DNA of 64,000 bases from Globodera rostochiensis (Eukaryota; Nematoda; Chromadorea; Rhabditida; Heteroderidae). The stretch covers positions 2,046,001-2,110,000 of the forward strand of contig JAEVLN010000010.1 in assembly GCA_018350325.1 (NCBI GenBank), given 5' to 3'. The notes under the pieces were generated by a model, which was not told the DNA's origin, ran no database searches, and saw only the letters and a list, made by a program, of their open reading frames with translations. How positions within the stretch are numbered: position 1 is the first letter of the stretch; every line of letters begins with the position of its first letter. The position numbers and the translations under genes are program-made. This document shows positions 47,319 to 58,460 of the stretch, piece after piece.

Positions 47319-48318
47319 AATTTCTTCCCCATTCTTTTATTATTAATCGCCGTTTTGCAAATTGTGGAAGCAATAAAAATATGGGTAAAACCGTCCGGTC
47401 TGCGATATACCGCTGAAATCAGTTGCCTCACCATTGATGGCCCGTTAACAATTGGAACAGGCAACTCAAGCTCAACTTCGAGACTGGTGGTGGACGGTTG
47501 AATATCGTGGTGGCATCTTTGGAGTATGGGGGACGGCCCGGATATGTTGACATTAGCACAGATATTGCCATAAGCAGATGTGGCCATGGCAATTCAACAG
47601 TTAATGTTCGAATAACACATCTTGATCATTCAAATGGGGTTTGTTGACTAAATTATAAACTCAAAGAAAGTAGTTTTTTGTTTTTTAAGATTGAAAAGAT
47701 GCTGAAGACTGAAGAAGTTTTGGCACGAAAATCCGCCATTGTGCTCGGATTCAACATTGCCGCGTCGGCACGCAAACATTTTTATTTCCATCAATTTTCG
47801 TCAATTTTGCATTTTTTTTTCTTCCAACGTCCATTGGTCGATTATGAGTTGAAAATTGTGTGTTGGTATATGCATGCCGACGGCACACCGCACGATTATC
47901 TAATTGGAAGCGGCGTCCAATTCAATGGACAAATAAATGAATTTGATGACCTTATGAATTGGAGAAATTTGGAGAGGCTTTTGATTCCGTAAAAACGAAT
48001 TTATTTGATTGTCCCTTTTTCTAACTTTTCATGAAAAAAATAGAATAAATTGTTAAGGCTTGCATTTTTTTTAGAAATTATGAATAAAATTATTTGAATA
48101 ACGTAAAATGCTTTAATAAAATAGTTTGTTTTACGCTTTTTCCACACCCAACTCGACTCGGTCGGTTATCCGGTCTTGTCCAACCCTATTATCAACCATT
48201 CCATCTGGTGCAAGCAGTTCAACCACCGGACAAATCGAATCTTCTACAATGGCCACAGCACATGACGAGGCCAGAGCAATTCTTTTTCATCCCAAGTAGA
48301 GGAAATGGAACCGAAACA
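47319..48318 (+). pseudogene. Secreted RING-family pseudogene, RING lost
   Basis: Aligns with the gene at 49595. The start codon is ATC, the first exon keeps IWVKPSGLRYTAEISCL but is frameshifted around 47470-47520. The second exon from 47689 is open (LARKSAIVLGFNIAASARKH), but after GSGVQFNGQ runs into the NEFDDLMNWRNLERLL segment and stops at about 47992. Part of exon 3 (LSTIPSGASSSTTGQIESS) survives at 48186-48270, after the right end of a hAT-like element (ccggtcttgtccaaccct). No RING remains. Multiple lesions, so not functional. Confidence 0.85.
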
Positions 48319-48330
48319 ACAGTCTGAAAA

Positions 48331-49594
48331 AGGTGCACAACCCTACTATTTTGCATAAAAAACAAAATGTTCAAAAATGCAGTAAATCTTTATTTTTTCG
48401 CATGAAATGTGCGTTTTTAACCATTTTTCTCGACCCCAACAATTTGTTTCAACATTTGGGGTGTGGAAATAAGGAATTTATAAAATTCGGAACAATTGTG
48501 ATCATAATCCATTTTTCTTTTGACTGCCTTTTTTATTAAAAAATTTTCAAAAAAGCATTTTTTTCCGAATTCCGTTTTTCTTTTAGGGGGGGGGGGGGGG
48601 GAGGGTCGGCGGTGCCGAAATTTTTTTTGAGGATTTTAATAAGGTTTGTTAAGAAAATTAGACCAAACTGCAGATCTTCGCCCAATTTTTCGTTTGTGAG
48701 TGGGCTGGATTTAAATATAATAAATAAATTTGCTTCGAAATTTTCTCATTTTGAATATTGGGTCAAAATATTATGAAATCTTCACAAAATTCGAGAAATA
48801 AGGACAAAATAAGGACGGGGGCCTCAAATAAGGACAAATCTTACAAATAAGGACATTTTTTATGGAGAACCCCCGGGGGGGGGGGAAGGCTGAAACACCG
48901 CTCTTCTCGATTTATCGTAAAAATCGTCGGTTCGGTTTTTGAGCCAAAAAAGCCGGGTTTCAGTTCGGTTAACCGACCGTGCCCTGCCTTAGTTGGCATC
49001 CGTTAATAGATTTTAAGAATTTATAAAATAAAAAATTAGTAAAGTATAATATAAATTTTATAAATTTGAAAAGCAATCAATGTAGTAAAATGCTTATAGG
49101 CAATGCGCAATTTTTTCTTGCCAAAACTGGGCCGATTATAGTGCGTTGGAAATGGCCAAATTCATAAACACATTGTAAAAAGAAAAATAAATGCATGAGA
49201 GAATCCTTCTATACATTATACAAATCTATGGCTTCTATACATTATACAAATCCATGGCCTATACATTATACACGCACACATGAATCAATAGAAAACGTTG
49301 GTCCACGTTTTCTTTTCGTAATGTGTGGAATTTTTTCTTTAATACATAGAAGTATAACTTGCAGGAAAAGAAACAAACTATAATTTTCAAATATAAAATC
49401 ATTCTCAACAATTATTTTTAATCATTGCTATTTAAATTTACATTTATTTTTTCTCAACATTAACATAATTCTTTAAATTCTTTTAAATGGTTGCCAATAA
49501 ATAAATTGGATTAAACCAAGTAGGTAATTCTTTAAATATTCAACCAAAATTTGTAAGGCTCTTTCAATGCTTAAACATAATTGAAATTTTTAGA
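48331..49594. other. Repeat-rich intergenic region
   Basis: G16 at 48586-48601 with ggtcggcggtgccg follows the SINE-like family; G11 at 48875; ggttcggtttttgagcc and accgaccgtgccctg at 48930-48985 look like a partial hAT-like end. 49195-49265 has three tctatacattatacaaatc repeats. No gene. Confidence 0.5.
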
Positions 49595-50928
49595 ATGTTT
49601 CAATTTTTCTCCATTCTTTTATTATTAACTTCCGTTTTGCACATTGTGGAGGCAATAAAAATATGGGTAAAACCGTCCAATCTGCGATATACCGCTGAAA
49701 TCATTTGCCTCAACATTGATGGCCCGTTAACAATTGGAAAAGCAACTCATGCTTCATCAGAAGTGGGGACGACTGGATATGTTAACATTGGCACAGATTT
49801 AAGCAGATGTGACGATGCCAACCCAAATGTGAAAGTTCAAATAACGAATCTTGATCGTCTAAATGAATCGGGTTGTCCACTAAATAATAGACCAAAGAAT
49901 AAAGAATCCTTTTCTAAGCGTTGGCTTACACTTTTCTCATTGTTTTATTTAAGATGGAATTTGAGATCTTGAAGACTGAACTTTTGGCACGAAAATCCGC
50001 CGTTGTGCTCGGATTCAACATTGCCGCGTCGGCACGCAAAATATTTTATTTCCAACAATTTTCGTCAATTTTGCGTTTTTTCCAACGTCCATTGGTGGAC
50101 TGTGAATTGGAAATTGAGTGTGATTATCAGCCTTCAGGATCCACTACGCAATATATTGTGTTTGGAAGCGAAGTGCAAAGACATGGACAAAATAATATTA
50201 TTATTCCAATTTATGAAACTGAAATGTTGACATTCTGTGGGCGAGGCAGAATTGGGCTAGCTATACGCAATGCTGAGCATGAAAGAGTAAGAAAAAAAAG
50301 TAAATATAATTTATATTTTTAAATTTCTTATTAATAAACTTTATGCCCTCTTAATAGACGACATTTATTAATGTGACAAGAGAATTCCTTCTTGAAAACG
50401 ACGCTTTCAACATTAACGTGAGCAATGAAACCATCCAACCTATTTTACAAGGACACAATGACCCGGCGTTATCAAGAACAATTGAATCCTTATCAACCAT
50501 TCCATCTGGTGCAAGCAGTTCAACCACCGGACAAGTCGAATCTTCTACAATTGCCACGACACATGACGAAGCCGGCACTTCTTCCCAAGCTGCGAAAACA
50601 GAATCCGATGATGAAATGGAATCGAAACAACAGTCTAAAAACAAAGAATCTGTGTCGGGAAAGAATATTTGCTCAATTTGTCTGCATAGAATGGTATGTG
50701 TTTATTTGACACTTTTTAGTCTTATATTTTGTTCATATATTTATATTTACATCAAATAAATAAACGAAAAATAATCATTTTTTATTTCAGCGTAAAATTG
50801 CCTTCGTGCCTTGTGGACATCTTTGTGCATGCCCTAAATGTTCAGAGAAAATAATGAATTTAAAGAAACATAAATGCCCAATATGCCGAAAACGGATCGA
50901 GAAACCCTTATTTATTTATTTTCCTTGA
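49595..50928 (+). CDS. Secreted RING-finger protein
   Basis: Exons 49595-49870 or so, 49954-50286, 50358-50693, 50791-50928. Signal peptide MFQFFSILLLLTSVLHIVEA. Residues 21-95 form a beta-rich, unrecognised domain (IWVKPSNLRYTAEIICLN, TTGYVNIGTDLSRCDD). Exon 2 has LLARKSAVVLGFNIAASARK; exon 3 a Ser/Thr/Gln-rich linker. RING: CSICLHRM, then RKIAFVPCGHLCACPKC and CPICRKR, with all eight zinc ligands. The exon 1/2 junction is unusual. The donor has one extra G compared with the paralogue at 61600, so the normal splice would shift the frame. Joining 49871 to an acceptor at 49918 adds ALAYTFLIVLF and keeps the frame. RING function (E2 recruitment) is family knowledge; secretion to a host is inference. 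Confidence 0.8.
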
Positions 50929-53125
50929 TAATGAATTTGATGTCCTTATGAATTGGAGAGGCTTTTGATTCCGCAAAAACGAATTTATTTTAATGATTGT
51001 TTTTCTTTCCCGTAATGTCCGCGCATATCTGTCGCAATATGGAATTAAAAATGCATGTTGTCCTTCAATCTCGGAGAATTTGCGGCTGATCATAACCCAG
51101 TTTTATGCTGTTAATCCACTAAATATGGACTAAAAAATGCGCCAAAACAACAAATTCGGCGATTTTTACGAGAAATCTTATGAATTTTCCTCTTACTATT
51201 GTAAATTGAATACTTAACCATTTTTAGTAGGATTTTTGGTTTGAAAATAATTTTACGTTTAAGGGTACATTTTCGTTTTTATTGCATTTTCTTAAGAATT
51301 GTCCATAAAAATTGTTGAAATATTGATTTATTATGGAAAAATAGCGAAATGTGGATTTATTCTCAAAAACGCCAAAATATGATTTATCCATTCCCACTGA
51401 TTGTGAAAGAAAAACACAGCGACTCAAAAAGCGAGATGTGTGCCAATAAATAGAGAGTGCGAGAGAATTAAACAAATTTCCTTTCTTTCTCTAACTTTCT
51501 CTCGTTTGGCGTTCTCTCTCACCTTTTTTAATAATTATTTTGACCATCCCGCACTTCGCTCTGGAAAACTTTTTTTCCCTCTGGCAGATCCTTCTCAAAC
51601 TTTCACCATCGCTAGAAAACAACATAAGAAATAGCTCAATGCTTAGAAATTATTTTTTATGCTTCTATTCATGAGTTATAGGCTAAAATGTTCATTTTTT
51701 GTTTTTATTACAGATATTATGGCAAAAAGGAATTATTGTGCAGGAACAATTTTTTGAATTTAGTACCATTCAAAAGCTCTTGATTTCTAGAAGCTATTTG
51801 TAAGCAAGAGCTAAGCGATTGGATAGCTCTCAAGAAGGTTATGCACAGAAATGCTAAATCGACGAAATAGTGTGCAAAAGTGAGAGGGACGGTTAGACAC
51901 ACTAGAGCAACGAGAGAGAACGTGCAATACTGGAGTGCATCCCTGTGTTAGTGTGCAACCCATAGAACTATTGTGTTACCTTTTTGGGGAACTGACAAAT
52001 CAATTCAGTGAAAAATTGTAAATGAATGGAGGGGATTCGAACCCTTGCCCCTTTTTTGTTGAAAAGCTCACAGACCACTAGGACAAAATTTAAATCTTTT
52101 CTGAACTAGAGGCCCAAAATCGAATCGCCATGAAAATAGAGTCCTTAACAGACAAAGTTCAAAAAAAGGACAATTAGGTTTTTGGCTCACAGCGCCTATT
52201 GTTACTTAAAAGTCATTTTTCTTTAATTTTCAAAAATTTGAACCGGTTCAAAAACTGCTTTAAATTTTGACCAAATGGGTTCACGCCTTTGTGGTTTTTT
52301 GGCCAACTTAATTTACTAGTAACTTTTTTTAAAAATTTTTTTTTGTTCAAGTTCGAGTCCGGTGCTCGGAATTGGTTGAAAAAGGAGTTCAGATACGGAT
52401 TCTACGTCCCCGAACACGACTAGAAACACCTTTTTAGCGTTGTACGCCTCCAACCCCCCCCCCCCTTAGAAACACAAATTTTTTTTTTTGTCAAAAAATA
52501 AACCATTTATTTATAATGGGCATTTATAGTAGTTAAGTGTGGTCGCTGAAGTGATCGCCGCCGCCCCGCCCACAACAATTGTTGTTTACAGGTCACATTC
52601 ATTCCCCCCCCCACCCCCACCTTTGAACGGTCAATTCATTTCTGTTTTCTCCACTCATTTTATTCGGGGAAAAGATGTTTTTAGGGGCTTAGAAGGCCAA
52701 GTCGATTCTTAGGGCTTTGTTTTTTCCTTTTTTATTGCATTTTTGTTATACGGGTCTGTGCTTAGATTAATTGTAACTTTCAAGTCAACCTAAAAATGCA
52801 TTTTTTTAGCAACGGATAAAGTAAAGGTCTAAAAATCATTTAGAAGGTTGAAAATTCTAAATTTCTAACAAGTTTAAAAACATTTTTTGCAATTTACTGT
52901 CCAAATCAGCCACTGTCGGGGATTACCTGACGAGCAAACTTAACACTATTACCCATTTATGCTGAATTCAATAAATATGTAAACGAATTTATTCTGAACT
53001 CTCAACAACAATAAGGCCATTGTTGATTGTGCATTACCCGGCACCCCACTTTCAGTCAATAGAAATGCCAATTTATTCAAAATGTTTGTCATTTTAGAAA
53101 TTTAAAAAATTTGGAATTTTGTAAC
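50929..53125. other. Long intergenic region with repeats
   Basis: 50930-50990 holds the aatgaatttgatg...attggagagg segment shared with 16210 and 47935. 51119-51215 (ggactaaaaaatgcgccaaaa ... gaaatcttatgaatttt) recurs at 55566-55660. 52025-52085, minus strand, is tRNA-like (CCTAGTGGTCTGTGAGC ... GGGTTCGAATCCCC). 52454-52465 is C12. 52660-52740 (gtcgattcttagggct...) recurs in the SPRY intron at 55040. No gene supported. Confidence 0.5.
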
Positions 53126-53330
53126 ATGTCAATTTCGTCGGAATCAATTGATGAGGACATAGCAACTGAACATGATCAGCAGGGTAAATTCGATTTATTA
53201 ATATTTATTAAATAATTGCCAGAATTTTGTAACATATCAATTTCGCCGGACTCAATTGATGAGGTCATAACAACTGAACATGATCAACAGGGTGAATTTG
53301 ATTTATTAATATTATTAAATTAATTGCCAA
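53112..53330. repeat. Tandem exon duplication in the SPRY gene
   Basis: Two ~109-bp copies containing aattttgtaacatgtcaatt and ttgatgaggacatagcaact (second copy: aattttgtaacatatcaatt). In copy two the ATG is ATA, but its boundaries have become acceptor and donor in phase 1, so it adds about 23 residues in frame. Confidence 0.85.
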
Positions 53331-55302
53331 TGTTTTCAGAGAATTTGGGGCCCACTAATTTGGAGCCATTCGAAGAAATGTGTCTGTTACTTGCCGAATT
53401 GGACCGCCAACAGACGATGAATTCGCCAACTTCCTCAAGCGTCAGTTTCGATTTGGTGGCACAAAACGAAAATGGTAAAAAAAAAAAGTTCTAACAATTA
53501 AATACAAATTGATGCTTAATCTTTTGACTAATTTGGACCCATCCGTAGAAAAGCGTCATTTGCTTGCCAGACTTGCTCAATTGGAAGGCCAACAAACGCT
53601 GAATTTGCCAACTTCAAGTGACGGCGTTGGATTGCTTTATGATGGTAAAAATTTAAATGTTTAATATTTCGTTTATTGAATTATTATTACATTTGTCGTT
53701 TATTTCAGTTGATCATGTATCGCTGTTAGCGGCCAGACTCCGTTTGGCAAAGGTCGGTAAAGTGTGACAAAGACTGACCACCATTTGTGGCTTAATATTC
53801 AGGCTTTTATAACCCTTTAAGCCGCTTTTGAAACCGTTTCAAACAAAACAATAGATTTTTAGTAAAATTCAAAAACAATAAAATGTTTTAATAGCGAGTT
53901 TTAATGTATTTTAAGTTTGCTTATTCACTGTTTTAAAGGAAGAATTGCATCAGACGAATGAGAAATTGAAGAACATGGACGAATTGGTCGGCAAAAAGCA
54001 TATTTTCTAACTAAAAAATTTCATTTTTTTCTTACCATTTTTGTTCAGAAGGAGCTCCGCGCCGAGTTGGGACATCAGAAGCAGCTTAAGCAGCAACTCG
54101 AACGCAAAATGGATGAATCGTTGAAGGCTGTCCAAGCGATGGTCGACGCCGAGTTGAAGCAGCTCAAGCAGTCGAATGCCAACAAATTCGCTGGAATTGA
54201 ACAAAAGTGTGCTCTGCAGCAGGAAAAGGTCGTCAAACTGGAGAAGTATCAGAACGAACAGCAGCTGAACATCGCCCACTTGCAGAAGACAGTTGCCACG
54301 TTGAGAGAAATTGGTAATTTTCGGTCTCAACTTTTTTTGTTCGCGCAATTCTCTGCCTTTTAGGCATAAGTTTTTTAAGCTTTAATATTTCCAAAAAAAT
54401 GCAAATTACTATATGTCCTTAGGGCTAATCAATCGATGGAATTCCGCGGCATGCCACCACAACCTCGCGCTCATTGGGCCCGATCGATTGATTGCCCAAC
54501 ATAATGGAAAGGGTAAAACATTATTTTATGTTAAAAGTGATTTGATTGTTTATGTGTAAAGAGATTTTAGACAATTTTTGAATTAAATTCAATTTTCAGG
54601 ATGGAGCTCTGTGATCGGTGAAAAGCAAATGTCGGGAAATCCTTACGGCATTTCCTACTACGAAGTGAAAATCTTAGAGAAAAAAGGGTAATTTATAAAT
54701 ATTACAAATGCTTTAATAAAATATTATTATTATATTTAGCCGTATTTTGATTGGACTTGCGATCAAACGAATGCCACTGGACAAAACCCATGTTGGAGCG
54801 CACGAAGGCACGTACGGATACGCAAGCAATGGCATGTTTTGGGCTCATCCCGAGGCCGAGGGATCTTTCAACAAAAAAATGTCTTTGTTTGGCGTCGGCG
54901 ACGTCGTCGGCTGCGGCGTCAATTTGGCAACTCGCCAAATTATTTACACGCTAAACGGAAAGCGTTTGGGTGAGAAAGAATTACAAATTTTGGGGCAATT
55001 CATTTATCCCCAGGGCCGTATCTAGAGGGGGGGGGGGGGAAGTCGATTCTTAGGGGTGTATTTTTTGCTTTTTATTGCATTTTTGTTTTAAGCAATTTTT
55101 GCAACAAAAAAAAATGCTCGAATAATTTTTGACTCAATTTGTTAAGAGATTTTCAACAATAATAATAATAATTTTTGTTGTTGCAGGCGACGCCATGTTG
55201 TTGGTCAAAAATCCATGGGATTTGTTTCCGTGCGTTTCGTTGAATTTCTCTGACACCAAAATTGAAACAAACTTCGGCCCGGACTTCAAATACAAATTCT
55301 GA
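53126..55302 (+). CDS. SPRY (RanBPM-like) protein with coiled coil, no signal peptide
   Basis: Eleven exons close in frame: 53126-53183, 53223-53291, 53340-53474, 53549-53644, 53709-53752, 53939-53986, 54049-54313, 54423-54512, 54600-54687, 54740-54969, 55187-55302 (412 aa). The acidic N-terminus contains two repeats ([35 protein letters not shown]). A charged coiled coil follows ([20 protein letters not shown]). The C-terminal ~170 residues are a SPRY domain: [57 protein letters not shown], very like Globodera SPRYSEC/RBP proteins. SPRY is a protein-binding fold. It lacks a signal peptide, so it is more likely an internal relative of the secreted SPRYSEC effectors. Exons 1 and 2 are a ~109-bp tandem duplication. 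Confidence 0.9.
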
Positions 55303-56154
55303 TCAGGAAGTGGCGCACTTTTCTTTGTAAAGATACGGTCAATGGATTTTATTTACCACGGATTATCATTTTTGTCGATTAAAAAGCGTTTTGTCCATTC
55401 ATTTTGTTTTCGAATTTGTCAATAGGAAGAAAGGAAATTCGAAAGTTATTGGTGTAATAACACACGGCTGTTGATGACGGAAATATTTTGGCATTAAACA
55501 GCGTGACCGTAAACTTTATTCATTTAAAATCTCTAAGCTGAGTTTTGCATTTTTTTTTATTCATCAGATATATGGACTAAATGCGCCAAAACTAACCAAA
55601 TTCGGAGATTTTTACGAGAAATCTTATTAATTTCCTCTTACAATTGTGAATAGAATACTTTTCATATGTTTTGGAAATTTAAATTTTTTTGGAAAATATC
55701 GATCTTTAGATATTTTTGGTCCAAAAAACCCATTTTAGAAGATGCCTGCCATTCAAAAGGTCTAATTTTAATTTAAATCTTTTTCCAATTTTATTTTTTT
55801 GTTTTTGTTAAATTATTTGTTCCTTGTTATTATTACGAGAAATGAACACATCAAATGAGACAACGACAGAAGTTGAATGTAAAAAAAGGAAATTTATTTA
55901 ACACAATTAATGACTAAACATTGAAATGTGAAATATATTTGCGCTAAATGATTCATCATGATAAAAAGCAAAAAATATTTACGAATTCATTTAATGGACA
56001 TAGAATTTGCCATTTGTGTGGAATCATTTATTCTCTAAATTTGTTTTAATTTTATTTTCAATTTACATTTTATATAGTCCTGTTGAAAACGATCTTGAGA
56101 ATCTATAAATATGAATTGAAGTAATTTTAGATAAAATAATATTAATATTTTAAA
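55303..56154. other. Intergenic, AT-rich
   Basis: 3' flank of the SPRY gene. Apart from the repeat copy at 55566-55660, nothing recognised. Confidence 0.4.
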
Positions 56155-57535
56155 ATGAAACGCTTTTTTCTTCTTCAACTTTTTGAAGTCTCGGCGCTGA
56201 TTGCTTACAGCAACGGTAAATGTTTGTTAAAAAACAACGAAAACGATAATTTCACTTTCTTGAATAGGAGAAACGGCGTGCACATTCAAAAACTATTATG
56301 AGGATTGGGATGATGTGAGCGAAGAAATAGTTAATGTGCTTTGCGGTGGCCAAAATGATGCACCTCATTGCTTTTCCGCCCAATGTAAAGGTGTACTTTT
56401 ATGTTATTATTATTTATTATATAGTAAAGCGGCTGGCCCCGTGGGGGGGGGGGATGACGCATTACACTCCTTTAAGTACTTGGAATGCCCCCCTGGGGAG
56501 GGGGGGGGGGTAAAATTGTGACAGCAATTGCGAGAAAGTCATCAATGGAAAAAACCAATTTCAAGCGACATTCACCGACTTAAACTAACAAAAATTATTC
56601 AAAAACCAAAAAAAAATTTGTTTAGCAACAGTGAGGTGGCGATGGTCAAGAATCGCACGTGCTGGTTGCATAAATCACCTTGGTGAACAAAAATGTGCCG
56701 AAAATATGGAGCGAGCATTGGCTAATGAAGAAGGTGGCATTTGGTCCTGCAAATGCCACATATTGGCCGGTGAAATTAGTCCAAACATTGTGCCGACAAA
56801 GTCATCAGTTGGGGTAGGCCATAAAAATTAATTTATTCATTAAATAATAAGGCACGTTTTTTGATTAAGCAACAATGAAGGTAAATACTGTGCTTTGTGA
56901 CCCCCCTTTTTTGAAAAAATTCAAATTTTTTTTAAAGTCATATAAAACAAATTTTCGGGGGTTTTCGGGGTCGCTGATCACGATTCTGACATTTATTTTA
57001 CCCGATCCCGAACCCGAAATTCGAACAATTTTTCGAAAAATTAACATTTATTACCCAAAATCGATTCAAATGCACGAAATAGCCATTCGTTTTTTGTAGA
57101 ATTTTTTTTTTGAAAAATTGTTCGAATTTCGGGTTCGAGGTTCGGAATCGGGTAAAATAAATGTCAGAATCGTGATCAGCGACCCCGAAAACCCCCGAAA
57201 ATTTGTTTTATATGACTTTAAAAAAAATTTGAATTTTTTTAAAAAAGGGGGTCACAAAGCACAGTATTACCACAATGAAAGGCTAAATTTAAAAATTTAA
57301 GCCGATCCCGTCGGATACGGCGACAACAACGAAAAACAACAACGCAACAACAACGCTGCCATATTTTGAGTTCAGAGAACCGATTGATCTCGACAATGGT
57401 CGAGGTTTTGGTATTGACCTTACTGTTGCGGTGCCGACACTGCTTGGTAAAGTGGTGGATTTTATGTTAAATTCATTTTTAGAAAAATAATTTTCAGTAT
57501 GTCTTGCGTTTGCCTTCGGCACGTTTTTGTTCTAA
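56155..57535 (+). CDS. Secreted or membrane cysteine-rich protein
   Basis: Exons 56155-56215, 56268-56390, 56626-56813, 57302-57446, 57498-57535 close in frame (184 aa). Signal peptide MKRFFLLQLFEVSALIAYS. Two cysteine-rich exons follow (ACTFKNYYEDWDD, CGGQND..HCFSAQC, GCINHLGEQKC, WSCKCHIL), with the spacing of nematode Ly6/ET-module-like proteins. A Thr/Asn-rich linker (TATTTKNNNATTT) and a final hydrophobic stretch (LLVCLAFAFGTFLF) end the protein, consistent with a GPI signal or a membrane anchor. Family not firmly recognised. Introns 2 and 3 contain G-run-bounded and fold-back elements. Confidence 0.7.
56443..56510. repeat. Short segment bounded by two G11 runs
   Basis: G11 at 56443-56453 and G11 at 56500-56510 enclose gatgacgcattacactcctt. 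In intron 2 of the cysteine-rich gene. Confidence 0.6.
56880..57276. mobile_element. Fold-back element with ~180-bp arms
   Basis: Arms start GTAAATACTGTGCTTTGTGA and end CACAAAGCACAGTATTAC and are nearly complementary throughout (gggggttttcggggtcgctg / cagcgaccccgaaaaccccc). Flanks aacaatgaag / cacaatgaaa suggest a 9-10-bp target duplication, as in Mutator-like elements. Loop is AT-rich. Lies in intron 3 of the cysteine-rich gene. Confidence 0.85.
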
Positions 57536-58460
57536 ACGGATATGGCACAAAAAAGAAGGAAGGAAAATAGTTACCTAAATGAAGAATAATATAGAGACAA
57601 GTAATTTTATTCATAATTTGTAAAAAAAAATGCAAACCTTAACCATTTATTCAATTTTGTTCATGAAAAGTTAGAAAAATGAATAATTTTTGATAGAGTA
57701 TGTAATTTAATGAAATTTTCCATTGTTTGTCGGCGTACCACCGGATTTAGAATAAATATTCTGAAGATATGAAATTTATAATAAAGAGTTTTAGGTTTTC
57801 AATGAATCATTTGTTTGCAAAAAGTTGAAATCTGGATATTTTTTTAATTAATCAAGCGTGAGATTTGATTTAAATTTTATTGTTTAAAAATTTTATGTTT
57901 TCGATAAAACGTATGCAAAGTTTTTAATTAATGTGTAAAAATTACCGTGTTTTTGGCATAATTTTTTTAATGAGTTTTAGTCAAGACTCCAAATATGGGT
58001 ATTAAAATAAATTGACTAAATTTGATTGTTTACGAATAAAGAGAACGATCAAAAATGTGGAAACGACAAATAATACAGTTAATTAATAAAAGTGATTGAC
58101 TGTTTTAAAACGATGACCGGAAGCACTCATCAATCAGTTTAAATTGGCTGATCGCGGGAACCATTAATTATTTTCATACCTCTCACATTTGCTCTGATCA
58201 ACAACCATTAAAGTCTTTGGGTGGCTGAAGATCAAAGAATAGTGATCAAAGTATGAAAAACTGTGCTAACCGGAAACAACAACCTAATTGTTACCGGGTC
58301 AAAAGTTTAATATAAAAGCTCTTGGTTGAATTAATTTTGATTAAACTGAATTTTGATTAAAAACAGCATTATTATTTTTTTAATTTATCTAATTTAATTT
58401 GATAACTAGGATCAAAAACTTTTAACATTATTATTTTTTAATTTAGCTAAATTACACAAA
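57536..58460. other. Intergenic, AT-rich
   Basis: No coding signal. The right part must contain the promoter of the expansin-like gene; aataaaagctcttgg at 58311 is a weak TATA-like site only. Confidence 0.4.

Noticed and set aside
47168..47587. 139-codon minus-strand ORF over the RING pseudogene
   Set aside because: Antisense shadow of the plus-strand pseudogene, which aligns with its paralogue.
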